Assembly (NCBI GenBank): GCA_031290545.1
Contig: JAITNJ010000037.1
Location: 62,001-126,000 of the forward strand
Direction: 5' to 3'
DNA from: Rhodospirillaceae bacterium
GTDB lineage: Bacteria > Pseudomonadota > Alphaproteobacteria > Rhodospirillales > Magnetospirillaceae
Length of the DNA: 64,000 nt
The first letter of the stretch is position 1, and each line of letters starts with the position of its first letter. Position numbers and translations under genes: made by a program. The notes under the pieces are model-generated. The model did not search any database. It had not been told where the DNA came from and was given only the letters and a program-made list of their open reading frames with translations. Shown here piece by piece: positions 39,853 to 51,336 of this stretch.

Positions 39853-41337
39853 TCAATCCCTCAACAACGACGGTATCTCTTTAAAATCAATTGATCGTTC
39901 CATTACATCAGCAACTTTTAAGACTGTCTCTTCATCAAACGGTCGTCCGATTAACTGTAAACCAAGAGGCAAACCATCAACTGATAATCCAGCAGGTAAC
40001 GACAAGCTTGGCAATCCGGCCATGCTAGTAGGAATAGTAAAAATGTCATTCATCCACATAGCTATAGGATTATCATCAATTTCATTCAATCCGAAAGCAG
40101 ATGATGGAGCTGTTGGAGTCAAAATCACATCAACATTTTGAAAAGCCTTATTAAAATCATCATAGATCAATCTACGAACTTTCTGTGCTTTAACATAATA
40201 AGCATCATAGTAACCAGCTGACAGTACATAAGTTCCTATTAAAATTCTTCGTCGCACTTCTTTACCGAATCCATTAGCTCTAGTTTTTTTATACATTTCG
40301 TCCAGAGTTTTCCCATCTATACGTAAACCATAACGCACTCCATCATAACGTAGAAGATTCGATGAACATTCAGCTGACGCAACAATATAATAGGCCGGTA
40401 ACGCATATTTGGTATATGGTAGGCTAATTTGCACTGGGATTGCACCAGCATCCTTCATCATTGCTATACCATCATCCCACAATTTAGAAATCTCATTTGA
40501 CAAGTAGTCAAGACGATATTCTTGTGGAATTCCGATCTTAAGACCTTTAATATCTCTTGTTAATGCCATTTCAAAATCTGGAACAGAAATCTTTGCTGAA
40601 GTTGAATCTTTAGGATCATACCCAACCATAGAATTCAATACTATAGCAACATCACGTACATTTCTGGCAATAGGGCCTGCCTGATCAAGAGATGAAGCAA
40701 AAGCAACAATCCCCCAACGCGAACATCTACCATAAGTTGGTTTAATGCCGACCACACCACAAAAAGCTGCTGGCTGACGAATTGAACCGCCAGTGTCAGT
40801 TCCGATGGCTGCTAACGCAAGGTGAGCTGCTACAGCAACAGCTGAACCACCAGAAGATCCGCCTGGAACTAACGGAGATGCAAAATTTGATTTACGTCTC
40901 CATGGATTTATTACTGGCCCGAAAGTTGAAGTTGTATTCGACGATCCCATAGCAAATTCATCAAGTGAAGTTTTTCCCAACATAACAGCACCTGCCCTTT
41001 TCAATTTACCAGAAACTGTCGATTCGTAAGGAGGAATAAATGTTTCAAGAATTCGCGAACAAGCAGTAGTCCGCACACCTTCTGTACAAAACAGATCTTT
41101 TATACCTATAGGCAAACCCTCCATTGCGCCTGCATTACCTTTTGTCAACTTAATATCAGACAAACTAGCCTGTTTTAAAGCAATATCAGAAGTTTCAGTA
41201 ACAAACGCATTTAGTACACGTCTTTGTTCCATGACATCAAGGTATGCTTTAGTTAATTCAACTGCACTGAAATCTTTAGTTTTAAGACCGTCACGAGCTG
41301 CAGATAATGTCAATTTAGTCAAATTACTCATCGTCAT
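39853..41337 (-). CDS. gatA: Asp-tRNA(Asn)/Glu-tRNA(Gln) amidotransferase subunit A
   Basis: Glutaminase subunit of the amidase-signature family, providing ammonia for GatB. 494 residues. The catalytic Lys is in '[12 protein letters not shown]', and the cis-Ser and nucleophile Ser are in '[15 protein letters not shown]' and '[16 protein letters not shown]'. Its start touches the gatC stop (one-base overlap), so translation is coupled. Full length. Confidence 0.97.
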   Translation of the reverse strand: MTMSNLTKLTLSAARDGLKTKDFSAVELTKAYLDVMEQRRVLNAFVTETSDIALKQASLSDIKLTKGNAGAMEGLPIGIKDLFCTEGVRTTACSRILETFIPPYESTVSGKLKRAGAVMLGKTSLDEFAMGSSNTTSTFGPVINPWRRKSNFASPLVPGGSSGGSAVAVAAHLALAAIGTDTGGSIRQPAAFCGVVGIKPTYGRCSRWGIVAFASSLDQAGPIARNVRDVAIVLNSMVGYDPKDSTSAKISVPDFEMALTRDIKGLKIGIPQEYRLDYLSNEISKLWDDGIAMMKDAGAIPVQISLPYTKYALPAYYIVASAECSSNLLRYDGVRYGLRIDGKTLDEMYKKTRANGFGKEVRRRILIGTYVLSAGYYDAYYVKAQKVRRLIYDDFNKAFQNVDVILTPTAPSSAFGLNEIDDNPIAMWMNDIFTIPTSMAGLPSLSLPAGLSVDGLPLGLQLIGRPFDEETVLKVADVMERSIDFKEIPSLLRD

Positions 41338-41624
41338 TACTCAACAACTTTAGGTACAAGAAAAAACCCATCAAAACTTTCTGGTGCATTAATTAGTACT
41401 TTATCCCTACAATTACCATCAGTTACAACATCAGCTCGAAGTGGCAATTTCATATCGGCAACAACGGTCATTGGTATAATATCATCAGTATTTACTTCAG
41501 ATAATTGCTCAACAAATTGCAAAATGTTCGATAATTCCTTGACTATAGAATCAATCTCGTCTTCAAGAACTTCAATTCGTGCTAGATTGGCAATATTCCT
41601 TACAATATCTTTATCTAATGACAT
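41337..41624 (-). CDS. gatC: Asp-tRNA(Asn)/Glu-tRNA(Gln) amidotransferase subunit C
   Basis: Small subunit clamping GatA to GatB. '[20 protein letters not shown]' and the '[19 protein letters not shown]' region followed by a C-terminal 'FFLVPKVVE' match the family. I choose the internal ATG (95 residues, 'MSLDKDIV'), since GatC proteins begin about eight residues before the conserved helix; the track start adds six residues. First gene of gatCAB, divergent from ruvX as in other alphaproteobacteria. Confidence 0.93.
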   Translation of the reverse strand: MSLDKDIVRNIANLARIEVLEDEIDSIVKELSNILQFVEQLSEVNTDDIIPMTVVADMKLPLRADVVTDGNCRDKVLINAPESFDGFFLVPKVVE

Positions 41625-41847
41625 AAAAATACTTTCATCCATTAATACGAATTATCATTAAACAAATTTAAAATACATACAACAATAAATTATCTAAAAA
41701 ATTTAGCTATTAATGATATACAATGTTCAATTCTAAAAAATCGTCTGTTAAAAATAATTAAATCAATAATCAAGATAGCAAATCAATTATATTGTTTTGT
41801 GTTTTACAATTAAAATTAATTTGTAATTATAAAATTGTTTTGATTTT

Positions 41848-42327
41848 ATGCCAATCACATCTGTAGCTAATCTAAAAATCAACTTAAAGCATAAAGAGCG
41901 TTTACTTTGTCTTGATTTAGGCAGAAAAACAATAGGTCTTGCTATTTCAGATATTAGTTGTACAATCGCTACACCATTGTGTACAATAATTAGAACGAAA
42001 TTCAAAGAAGATGTAAAAAAACTCTTCACAATCATTGATCTCCGATATGTTAATGGCTTGATCGTAGGACTTCCTGTTAACATGAATGGCATTGAAGGAT
42101 CTTCTTGTCAGTCAGTACGACAATTCGTCACAAATCTTTTGAACTTTCGTGAATTGCACATCGCTTTTTGGGATGAAAGATTATCAACAATTGCAGTAAC
42201 ACGCACTTTACTAGAAGCTGACGTATCACGACTACGGCGCCATAAGGTAATCGATAAAATAGCCGCAACCTATATAATGCAGGGCGCCCTTGACTACATT
42301 CAGGCCGTTACTAACAGTTCTATATAA
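41848..42327 (+). CDS. ruvX: Putative pre-16S rRNA nuclease / Holliday junction resolvase YqgF
   Basis: RNase H-fold nuclease of the YqgF/RuvX family, implicated in 16S rRNA maturation. 159 residues. The first catalytic aspartate is in 'LCLDLGRKTIGLAISD', the glutamate in 'FWDERLSTIAV', and the last aspartate in 'HKVIDKIAATYIMQGAL'. Divergent from gatCAB with about 220 bases between. Confidence 0.93.
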   Translation: MPITSVANLKINLKHKERLLCLDLGRKTIGLAISDISCTIATPLCTIIRTKFKEDVKKLFTIIDLRYVNGLIVGLPVNMNGIEGSSCQSVRQFVTNLLNFRELHIAFWDERLSTIAVTRTLLEADVSRLRRHKVIDKIAATYIMQGALDYIQAVTNSSI

Positions 42328-42461
42328 ATTAAGAAAATAATTTCATATTCTTGAATCAATATAATTAAATAGTACTTTTGTGGTACGGATTACAAATTAA
42401 AAAATTTTTATTTGATATTAACAATTTAAGCGTCATTTTATAACTATAATTGTTAGATAGA

Positions 42462-42536
42462 TGGTGGGCCCGGCAGGACTCGAACCTGCAACCAGATCGT
42501 TATGAGCGACCGGCTCTACCATTGAGCTACAGGCCC
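42462..42536 (-). tRNA. tRNA with CAT anticodon (Met elongator or Ile2)
   Basis: 75 bases with encoded CCA. Acceptor GGGCCTG/CGGGCCC, anticodon stem GGTCG/CGATC with loop CTCATAA, so the anticodon is CAT. The G-rich acceptor and A37 resemble tRNA-Ile2, whose C34 is changed to lysidine by TilS, but an elongator tRNA-Met cannot be excluded by eye. It is not the initiator: the initiator's three-G-C anticodon stem is missing. Confidence 0.93.
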
Positions 42537-42790
42537 AACTTATTACACAAGAAATTCATTCTAATTAATAACGATATTTTATATAATCTATATTAGACGC
42601 ACTAACTAAATATTGCAGATTACATTAAGAAGTATTTTTTATTTTTTAAATTGATTTAAATAAAAACGATAATATCTATTGGTATCATTCTAAACATATC
42701 AAAGATTTGAACGAGCTATTGGTCAAACTCAAATTACCGAATAAATCGAACAAAAATACTTAAATTATTAATTTTAGTAAAATTGGTCCT

Positions 42791-42868
42791 TGGGGCGAGT
42801 GATGAGATTCGAACTCACGACATCCAGAACCACAACCTAGCGCTCTAACCAACTGAGCTACACCCGCC
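42791..42868 (-). tRNA. tRNA-His (GTG)
   Basis: 78 bases counted with the G(-1), which is encoded and faces C73, and with CCA. Acceptor GCGGGTG/CACTCGC, anticodon loop TTGTGGT gives GTG. The G(-1):C73 pair is the bacterial histidine identity element. Confidence 0.96.
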
Positions 42869-43745
<877 letters not shown>

Positions 43746-43863
43746 AGATCGTTTAGTAATATTTTTCTTATTCAAAGTCAATTTTGGAAGTAAATTTATT
43801 TTGCTTCTATAAAGATACATAAAGAAAATTTAACAATCTTCAATCAACTAGGAATTATTAATT

Positions 43864-45273
43864 ATGCCAGAAACTCAAAAAATTCTTGAATTAATTAAGA
43901 AGCATGACGTTAAATTTGTAGATTTTCGCTTTACCGATTTACGTGGCAAGTGGCAACACACTGCTCAACACGTTAGTTCAATTGATGAAGATATATTAAT
44001 CGATGGTATACTTATAGATGGATCGTCGATTGCAGGCTGGAAAAACATTAACGAATCAGATATTATATTACAACCAGATCTTTACACAGCTGTCATAGAT
44101 CCTTTCGCCGCACAAACTAGTCTTATTATTTTCTGTGATATTATTGAACCTTCAACAGGTCAACTATATGATCGAGATCCACGCTCTGTAGCTAAGCGTT
44201 CAGAAAAATATCTAACTTCAACTGGTATAGGCGATACTGCATTTTTTGGACCTGAAGCTGAATTTTTTGTATTCGATGATGTGCGTTATGAAATCAACAT
44301 GAATTCAGTTTTTTATAAAATCAATTCAGAAGAGGGTTCTTATGTTTCCGGCAAAAAATTCCCTGAGGGTAATTCAGGTCATCGCCCTAACACTAAGGGT
44401 GGTTATTTACCAGTTCCTCCAGTAGACAGTACCGTTGATATACGTGCTGAAATGTTAACAGTCATGGGCGATATGGGCTTACCAATTGAAAAGCATCATC
44501 ACGAGGTTGCTCCATCTCAACATGAACTTGGCTGTAAGTACAGTACTTTGATGCGCGCTTCTGATTTCATACAAATATACAAATATGTAGTACACAATGT
44601 TGCACACAGTTATGGGAAAACAGCCACATTCATGCCCAAACCAATTTTCGGAGATAATGGTTCTGGTATGCATGTCCATCAATCTATTTGGAAAAACAAC
44701 AAACCTACTTTTGCTGGCTCTAGCTACGCTGATTTATCTGAAACAGCGCTTTACTATATTGGCGGTATTCTAAATCATGCAAAGACATTAAATGCATTTA
44801 CCAATCCGCTAACCAACAGTTATAAGCGCCTAATTCCTGGATTTGAAGCTCCAGTATTATTAGCTTATTCATCCAGAAACCGTTCTGCATCTTGTCGCAT
44901 CCCATATAGCGTTAGTCCGAAAACAAAACGTGTTGAAGTGCGTTTTCCTGATTCAGGAGCAAATCCATATTTAGCATTTTCATCTATGTTACTTGCTGGA
45001 ATTGATGGAATTCAAAATAAAATTCATCCAGGTGATGCTATAGACAAAAATCTATATGATCTACCATACGAAGAATTGAATGCCGTTCCAACTGTCTGTG
45101 GATCTTTACGTGAAGCACTACAAAATCTGGAAAAAGATCATGATTTCCTTCTTAAAGGTGATGTTTTTTCACTAGGATTAATTGACAGTTATGCTAAATT
45201 GAAGTGGGAGGAAGTCTATAAATTCGAGCACATGCCACATCCAATTGAATATGCCATGTACTACAGCGTCTAA
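43864..45273 (+). CDS. glnA: Glutamine synthetase type I
   Basis: ATP-dependent ammonia assimilation into glutamine, as a dodecamer. 469 residues. Family blocks include '[16 protein letters not shown]', '[13 protein letters not shown]' in the ammonium/metal region, and the '[19 protein letters not shown]' glutamate/ATP site. The adenylylation tyrosine lies in '[12 protein letters not shown]', so GlnE-type control is possible. An AGGAA precedes the start. Downstream of glnB. Confidence 0.98.
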   Translation: MPETQKILELIKKHDVKFVDFRFTDLRGKWQHTAQHVSSIDEDILIDGILIDGSSIAGWKNINESDIILQPDLYTAVIDPFAAQTSLIIFCDIIEPSTGQLYDRDPRSVAKRSEKYLTSTGIGDTAFFGPEAEFFVFDDVRYEINMNSVFYKINSEEGSYVSGKKFPEGNSGHRPNTKGGYLPVPPVDSTVDIRAEMLTVMGDMGLPIEKHHHEVAPSQHELGCKYSTLMRASDFIQIYKYVVHNVAHSYGKTATFMPKPIFGDNGSGMHVHQSIWKNNKPTFAGSSYADLSETALYYIGGILNHAKTLNAFTNPLTNSYKRLIPGFEAPVLLAYSSRNRSASCRIPYSVSPKTKRVEVRFPDSGANPYLAFSSMLLAGIDGIQNKIHPGDAIDKNLYDLPYEELNAVPTVCGSLREALQNLEKDHDFLLKGDVFSLGLIDSYAKLKWEEVYKFEHMPHPIEYAMYYSV

Positions 45274-45593
45274 TATATAACAAAGAATTCATACGATTTA
45301 ATAAAACAATTGCTATTTTATTAAAATAGATCATGACAACAACATTTATTTTTTCCGAATATTGCATTAATTACAAAAGATTTATTTATGTATCACGCTA
45401 GTTGACCGGTTTATTTTCTGTTTAATTTATGCAATATTTTCTACATGGTTAATTGAGACTTATTTGTATGTGATTCTCACATAATTGAAATAACAAATAT
45501 TGCCAAAAAAATATCAATGGATCATTAAAGCAATATAGTATTTGTAATGATAAAAATAAATTTAGATATTTTGATGAGTACGTCGAATTATCA
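45274..45593. other. Intergenic gap, no gene seen
   Basis: About 320 bases between glnA and the putative lipoprotein gene. No hairpin with a convincing T tract follows glnA, and no coding remnant was recognised. Confidence 0.5.
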
Positions 45594-45923
45594 ATGATTA
45601 ATAATATTATTAAATCATCTAATATTATTAAATCATCAAAAAACTTCATTAATGTTGGAAATATTTTATTTTCAATAATTTTTATAACTAGTTGTTCACT
45701 TATAGACGAAGTTTTTGATCAAAAAGATTGTACCGAAACAATTCATGATCGTGTATCTACTATCAATCAACAGCTAATTTCATCATGTGAAAATAAAGAT
45801 AGTTTTCCAATAATTATCAATGAAAAACGCCCTAAGATCTCGTCGATCGCTAAACGTACTGAGTTATTTAAAACCATGATAATTGATTACGAAAATGCAA
45901 AATATTTACATCATAAAAAATGA
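45594..45923 (+). CDS. Putative small lipoprotein of unknown function
   Basis: 109 residues, not recognised. The N-terminus is basic and Ser/Asn-rich, followed by a hydrophobic stretch 'ILFSIIF' and a lipobox-like 'ITSC', so a mature lipoprotein of about 75 residues starting at Cys34 is plausible. The mature part is polar and has no family resemblance I can name. There is no good ribosome binding site. An 18-base tandem duplication in the same frame gives 'NIIKSSNIIKSS' before the hydrophobic segment. It could be a fast-evolving real gene or a fortuitous ORF in AT-rich DNA. Confidence 0.4.
   Translation: MINNIIKSSNIIKSSKNFINVGNILFSIIFITSCSLIDEVFDQKDCTETIHDRVSTINQQLISSCENKDSFPIIINEKRPKISSIAKRTELFKTMIIDYENAKYLHHKK
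45602..45637. repeat. 18-bp perfect tandem duplication
   Basis: The unit taatattattaaatcatc is present twice without a gap (45602-45619 and 45620-45637). It lies in frame in the putative lipoprotein ORF and duplicates six codons. Confidence 0.9.
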
Positions 45924-46334
45924 ATTTACTAGATCCTTTAACAAATACATATACTAAATGATTAAGACTATGTTTTGATAAAAATCATCAATCATTATAT
46001 TAGTAGATATAAATAGCAATCTGCTAATATTGAGGTATAATTTATTTCTATAAAATAAATTATATATGAGTCTTAAGATAATTAAATAACAATTGATAGC
46101 TAAATTAATTAGCTAGTATTATTTGAAACTGTTAGTTTCAACTTAAATCTAATAATTATATATCATTAACGATAAAGTGAATATTTTGTATCTGCTAATA
46201 GTTGATATAAATATTCAAGCTATTTTTCATATATACTTTAAATATAAACTATGTTTTTCAAATTGATTACAATATACATAAACAAGATCGAAAATTTTAT
46301 TATGTTCATTACTATATCTTAGGTATGTATAACT
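45924..46334. other. Intergenic gap, no gene seen
   Basis: About 410 very AT-rich bases between the putative lipoprotein and the aminotransferase gene. The track ORF on the minus strand at 46227-46478 overlaps the start of the real gene and is a shadow. Confidence 0.5.
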
Positions 46335-47561
46335 ATGGAAAGTGAATTTTTTCGTATAAAACGACTTCCTTCGTACGTTTTTGCAGAAGTCAATGCAATG
46401 AAGGAACATGCTCGTAGTGTTGGTGAAGATGTAATTGATCTTGGTATGGGCAACCCTGATCAACCAACGCCGCAGCATATAGTTGATAAATTAGTCGAGG
46501 TAGCGCGTAATCCACGAACACATCGTTATTCGATGTCACGCGGCATTTCAAGTTTGCGTAACGCACTGGTCGATTATTATAAACGTCGTTTCAACGTTGA
46601 TCTTGATCCAGAAAAGGAGTGCATTGTAACATTAGGATCCAAAGAAGGATTTGCTAATTTAGCATCTTCGATTACTAGTCCTGGTGATATATTTCTGATT
46701 CCAAATCCAAGTTATCCAATTCATCAATATTCCTTCATTCTTGCTGGAGGATCGATTCAATATGTTCCAATTTTACCAAATGACGATTTTTTAATTACAC
46801 TTAAACGAATAGTAAAGTATTCTATATCAAAGCCAATAGCATTAGTAATTAATTATCCATCCAACCCAACAGCTCTGATTGCTACATTGGATTTTTATGA
46901 ACAAGTTGTGGACTTCTGTTGTTTTCACGGTATTTATATACTTTCAGATTTAGCTTATGCTGAAATTTATTTTGACATTGATCCGCCACCTTCAATTTTA
47001 CAAATAAAAAATGCCAGAAATATTTCCATTGAATTCACATCAATGTCAAAAACATACAATATGCCAGGATGGAGAATTGGTTTTGCTGCTGGAAATAGTA
47101 CTTTAATTAAAGCCTTAGCAAGAATTAAATCATATCTTGATTATGGAGCTTTTACACCTATTCAAGTAGCTGCTAGCATTGCTTTGACAGAATCTCAAAA
47201 TTGCGTCGAGGAAATTCGTAATCTTTATAAGAATCGTCGCGATATTTTGATTGATGGATTAGCAGTTGCTGGATGGAAAATTCCAAAGCCGTCTGCTACT
47301 ATGTTCGCTTGGGCTCCAATACCATCATCATTCTCTCATCTTGGATCACTCGAATTTTCTAAACTTTTATTGAGCGAAGCTAAAGTTGTAGTCACACCAG
47401 GCATAGGTTTTGGTGAACACGGCGATGGTCATGTGAGAATTTCTCTCGTTGAAAATCAACATCGTATTCGACAGGCAATTCGTAATATCAAACATTTTTT
47501 AAACTCTTACGACATAATATTGAAAAATGTAGAAAACAGAAATTGTAAAAATCGTGATTAA
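46335..47561 (+). CDS. Class I PLP aminotransferase (AlaC / LL-diaminopimelate aminotransferase-like)
   Basis: 408 residues. It opens 'FFRIKRLPSYVFAEVNAMKE', then 'DVIDLGMGNPDQPTP', typical of the AlaC/LL-DAP aminotransferase-like group found next to hom in alphaproteobacteria. The PLP lysine is in 'SMSKTYNMPGWRIGFA' and the carboxylate-binding arginine in 'HVRISLV'. Alanine-forming glutamate-pyruvate transfer is the likeliest reaction; substrate is inferred. Its stop lies inside the start of hom (eight-base overlap), so the pair is one operon. Confidence 0.9.
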   Translation: MESEFFRIKRLPSYVFAEVNAMKEHARSVGEDVIDLGMGNPDQPTPQHIVDKLVEVARNPRTHRYSMSRGISSLRNALVDYYKRRFNVDLDPEKECIVTLGSKEGFANLASSITSPGDIFLIPNPSYPIHQYSFILAGGSIQYVPILPNDDFLITLKRIVKYSISKPIALVINYPSNPTALIATLDFYEQVVDFCCFHGIYILSDLAYAEIYFDIDPPPSILQIKNARNISIEFTSMSKTYNMPGWRIGFAAGNSTLIKALARIKSYLDYGAFTPIQVAASIALTESQNCVEEIRNLYKNRRDILIDGLAVAGWKIPKPSATMFAWAPIPSSFSHLGSLEFSKLLLSEAKVVVTPGIGFGEHGDGHVRISLVENQHRIRQAIRNIKHFLNSYDIILKNVENRNCKNRD

Positions 47562-48846
47562 TGAGTTAAAAATAGCAATAGCTGGTCTAGGAACAATCGG
47601 AAGTGGAACGGTTACTTTACTTAATCAACAAAATGATCTTCTAATTAATCGAACAGGTAGACATCTGCGTTTAGTATCCTGTTCAGCATTAAAAATGCCA
47701 ACTAATCTACCTCTTGATAATATTCCGTTTTTCAGTGATGCTCGTGAAATGATTAAAACCGTAGATTTCGATATTTTAATCGAATTAATTGGTGGTGCTG
47801 ACGATGTAGCGCTAGACATAGTAACAACTACTCTAAAACAAGCACGTCACGTTGTAACTGCAAATAAGGCTATGATTGCACATCATGGTCATACCTTAGC
47901 AATACTAGCTGAACAAACAGGAGTTACCTTTGGATTTGAGGCTGCAGTTGCAGGTGGAATTCCAATAATCAAAGTATTACGAGAAGGATTAGCAGCGAAT
48001 AGTTTATCGCAAATCTATGGTATATTAAACGGAACATGCAATTATATATTGACAACAATGCGTAAATCAGGACGTGAATTTAATGATGTTTTAGCTGAGT
48101 CACAATCTCTTGGATATGCTGAAGCAGATCCTAGTCTTGACATTGATGGACTAGATACAGCACATAAATTATCAATTCTAACAAGTTTAACTTTCGGAAC
48201 AATCATCGATTTTTCCAAAGTTCATATTGAGGGCATTCGTAATATTTCTACTTTCGATATTAATTCGGCAGAAGAACTTGGATATAGTATCAAACTTCTT
48301 GGAATTGCAAGACATACAGAAAATGGTATTGAACAACGAGTGCACCCATGTATGGTACCAATTCATTCTTCCATTGGTCATGTTGATGATGTATTTAATG
48401 CTATTGTCGCCGAAGGTCCTTTTATAGGCAGAACTTTATTCGAAGGACGTGGCGCAGGAGCAATACCGACAGCCTCAGCAGTAATTGCTGATATTCTTGA
48501 TATCGCTTCTGGTAGATATACACCAACATTTGGAATTCCAGCAAAGAAATTAATACCACTTCAAATCGCATCTATGAAAGATCATCGCAGTTCTTTTTAC
48601 ATTCGTTTAACAGTCCTCAATAGATCTGGTGTCTTTGCTAAAATAGCAGCTGCGTTTCGTGATGAAAAAATATCGATGGAAGCTATTCTACAACGAAGAC
48701 ACGTATCAGATAAAGAAATCATACCTGTAGTAATAACTGTACACGATACATTAGAATATTTAGTATTACGTGTTATAAATCGTATTCAAACAATTCAAGA
48801 AATAGTTAAATCTCCATACATGATTCGTATGGAAACACTACTATAA
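47554..48846 (+). CDS. hom: Homoserine dehydrogenase
   Basis: Reduces aspartate semialdehyde to homoserine, on the path to threonine and methionine. 430 residues. NAD(P) motif 'IAGLGTIGSGTVTLL', catalytic region 'ILNGTCNYILTTM' and 'GYAEADPSLDIDGLDTAHK', and a C-terminal ACT domain from about 350 ('FYIRLTVLNRSGVFAKIA') for threonine feedback. GTG start overlapping the aminotransferase gene; the ATG at 47561 is out of frame. In relatives glpX follows between hom and recJ; here only 120 bases remain. Confidence 0.95.
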   Translation: MINELKIAIAGLGTIGSGTVTLLNQQNDLLINRTGRHLRLVSCSALKMPTNLPLDNIPFFSDAREMIKTVDFDILIELIGGADDVALDIVTTTLKQARHVVTANKAMIAHHGHTLAILAEQTGVTFGFEAAVAGGIPIIKVLREGLAANSLSQIYGILNGTCNYILTTMRKSGREFNDVLAESQSLGYAEADPSLDIDGLDTAHKLSILTSLTFGTIIDFSKVHIEGIRNISTFDINSAEELGYSIKLLGIARHTENGIEQRVHPCMVPIHSSIGHVDDVFNAIVAEGPFIGRTLFEGRGAGAIPTASAVIADILDIASGRYTPTFGIPAKKLIPLQIASMKDHRSSFYIRLTVLNRSGVFAKIAAAFRDEKISMEAILQRRHVSDKEIIPVVITVHDTLEYLVLRVINRIQTIQEIVKSPYMIRMETLL

Positions 48847-48966
48847 CTATTAAATCAATTTATTAATTGTGTAATAACATGAATTAGAACATAATGTTAC
48901 ATTATTTTTATCTATTTATGTATAATTAATTTATCTCTATAATATTAAAATAAAAAGCTCAGCAGC

Positions 48967-50745
48967 ATGGAAGAAGCGTTTCTTAATATAGAACAATCAT
49001 TGACTGGTCGATATTGGCAGATGGCTATTGTTGACGAACGTAAAGCTATGGCAATATGTCAACGATTAGATCTGCCAGATACAGTTGGACGAGTGTTATC
49101 AACACGAAACATTGATTTAGATTCTATATCGTTTTTTCTTAATCCTAAATTACGTGAACTATTACCAGATCCTTTTCATCTTCTCGATATGCGCATTGCT
49201 GTTGATCGTCTAGTTAAAGCAATCATTGAAGGAGATACGATTGGTATTTTCGGTGATTACGATGTCGATGGTGCTACATCATTAGCATTATTACATCGTT
49301 TTTTCACCGCTGTTGGAGTTCCTGTTAGAACTTATATTCCGGATCGTATTACTGAGGGCTATGGTCCTAACATACCAGCTTTATTAACTTTAAGAACTGA
49401 AGGTATTAATATAGTAATTACTGTAGATTGTGGCACTACAGCATTTAATACTTTAGATGTAGCATACCAAATAGGTTTAGACTTAATCGTCGTTGATCAT
49501 CATAAATCTGAAACTAAATTACCTAAAGCATTTGCAGTAATCAACCCAAATCGTTTGGATGAAAGTAGTTCATATGGATATCTAGCTGGTGTCGGTGTTT
49601 CATTTCTACTTATCATAGCTATAAACAGTGAATTACGTAAAATTAATTGGTTTTCAAATGAACGCCAAACTCCAAATTTGTTACAATGGCTAGATATTGT
49701 GGCATTGGGAACTATTTGTGACATGGTACCATTGATTGGATTAAATCGTGCGATTGTTTCACAGGGATTAAAAATACTAGCTCTACGAACTAATGTTGGT
49801 ATATCTGCTCTAGTAGACAACTCTAACATTAAAGAACGTCTCACTTCTAATCATGTTGGTTATACTCTTGGGCCTAGAATAAATGCCGCCGGTAGAATTG
49901 GTCGGGCTGATCTTGGTATGCAATTACTAGTCACAGATGATCAGATAGAAGCAACTAGATTAGCCAATTCTCTTGAAATTTATAATAAAGATCGTAAAGA
50001 TCTAACAGAACAAATTTTACAAGCAGCCATCGAGCAAGTGGAAAGTGCTGAAAATAGAATATCTGATAGCAATTCGATAATCATTGTTGCTGGTAATAAT
50101 TGGCATCCTGGAATAATTGGAATCATCGCAGCGCGTTTAAGAGATCGTTATAACAAACCAGCCTGCGTGATCGCCATGAACGAAATAGAATGTAAGGGAT
50201 CTGGACGTTCAATACCAGGTCTCGATTTAGGTGCAACAATTATAGCAGCACGTCAGTCTGGTTTATTGATCAATGGTGGTGGCCATGCTTTAGCAGTAGG
50301 TTTCTCAGTAACACGAGAACGATTGAAAGAATTAAGTGTTTTCTTGGTTGAGCATTTAACAGCTCAAATGAATGAATCAATTATTCCAATATTACGACTT
50401 GATGGAATATTAAATATTAGTGGAATTTCTATTGATCTTGTTGAAAACTTAAATCGTCTAGAGCCGTTTGGTATAGGAAATGCTGAACCACGTTTTGTTA
50501 TTGTAGGCTCTCGTATAATTGCATCTAGAGTTGTTGGTATGAATCATATTTCATGTAAAGTAGCTGGAAGAAGCGGTAAATCAATAAAAGCAATTGCATA
50601 TAACTCTGTTGATTCTAAACTTGGTCAGACTCTCTTGATTAACAACGGCACACCTCTACATTTAACGGGAACATTACGTATAGACAATTGGCAAGGTAAA
50701 AAAAATATCCAACTGTTAATCGACGACGCTGCTACAATAACTTAA
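48967..50745 (+). CDS. recJ: Single-stranded-DNA-specific exonuclease RecJ
   Basis: 5'-3' exonuclease for RecF-type recombination and mismatch repair. 592 residues. DHH-family metal motifs are 'FGDYDVDGATSLALL', 'TVDCGTTAF' and 'VVDHHKSE', then 'GPRINAAGRIG' and the DHHA1 'NGGGHALAVGFS'. An OB-fold domain closes the protein. The start ATG follows the hom stop by about 120 bases; glpX has been removed from between them. Confidence 0.95.
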   Translation: MEEAFLNIEQSLTGRYWQMAIVDERKAMAICQRLDLPDTVGRVLSTRNIDLDSISFFLNPKLRELLPDPFHLLDMRIAVDRLVKAIIEGDTIGIFGDYDVDGATSLALLHRFFTAVGVPVRTYIPDRITEGYGPNIPALLTLRTEGINIVITVDCGTTAFNTLDVAYQIGLDLIVVDHHKSETKLPKAFAVINPNRLDESSSYGYLAGVGVSFLLIIAINSELRKINWFSNERQTPNLLQWLDIVALGTICDMVPLIGLNRAIVSQGLKILALRTNVGISALVDNSNIKERLTSNHVGYTLGPRINAAGRIGRADLGMQLLVTDDQIEATRLANSLEIYNKDRKDLTEQILQAAIEQVESAENRISDSNSIIIVAGNNWHPGIIGIIAARLRDRYNKPACVIAMNEIECKGSGRSIPGLDLGATIIAARQSGLLINGGGHALAVGFSVTRERLKELSVFLVEHLTAQMNESIIPILRLDGILNISGISIDLVENLNRLEPFGIGNAEPRFVIVGSRIIASRVVGMNHISCKVAGRSGKSIKAIAYNSVDSKLGQTLLINNGTPLHLTGTLRIDNWQGKKNIQLLIDDAATIT

Positions 50746-50852
50746 AAAGTTTGAATTCATGTAAATTTTATTGTTACTGTATACTTGACTCATGAATATA
50801 TAGGTTTAATTGTTACATTATTTCTGTTACATTTTACTTATTTTTAGATAAG

Positions 50853-50929
50853 GTCCCTATCGTCTAGACGGATTAGGACATCACCCTTTCACGGTGGTAA
50901 CACGAGTTCGAATCTCGTTGGGGACACCA
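50853..50929 (+). tRNA. tRNA-Glu (TTC)
   Basis: 77 bases with encoded CCA. Acceptor GTCCCTA/TGGGGAC, anticodon loop CTTTCAC gives TTC. It matches the alphaproteobacterial tRNA-Glu pattern (GTCCC...CGTCTAGA), and is the precursor of Gln-tRNA(Gln)-type amidation only through its paralogue, not itself. Confidence 0.96.
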
Positions 50930-51336
50930 GTTTAAAGACTAATCTAAAAGAATAAATTTTGATCGTTATATTAATCATAATTTAGTGTAGTTATAAACCT
51001 ACAAACGCTATTTTCTGTCTTTATTTTTTTATTCTTTAATTAAATTATTAATTTTTTTATTCACCAAATTTCTTAGACTTATTTATTGACATTATAATGC
51101 TTTAAAGTATTTATTATTTTCAATTTCTATAAGATAATTGATTATTTTTTAGAATACTTTTTAAGTAATTAAAATTAAAACTTCTTTTTTATAGAATTTA
51201 TTAAGTTTTCTTCAATTTTTAGCATTTAAATATTTTTAGATGGTAATATTCTTTTTACAAATTAATTGTCTGGATTTTCACATTTAATATTATAAATAAA
51301 CTTTCTTTAAAACTCTTTTAGGAATGAATATTCCTA
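50930..51336. other. Intergenic gap, no gene seen
   Basis: About 400 bases between tRNA-Glu and the end of ilvE, with long T and A runs. No ORF, no remnant, no clear terminator. Confidence 0.5.
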
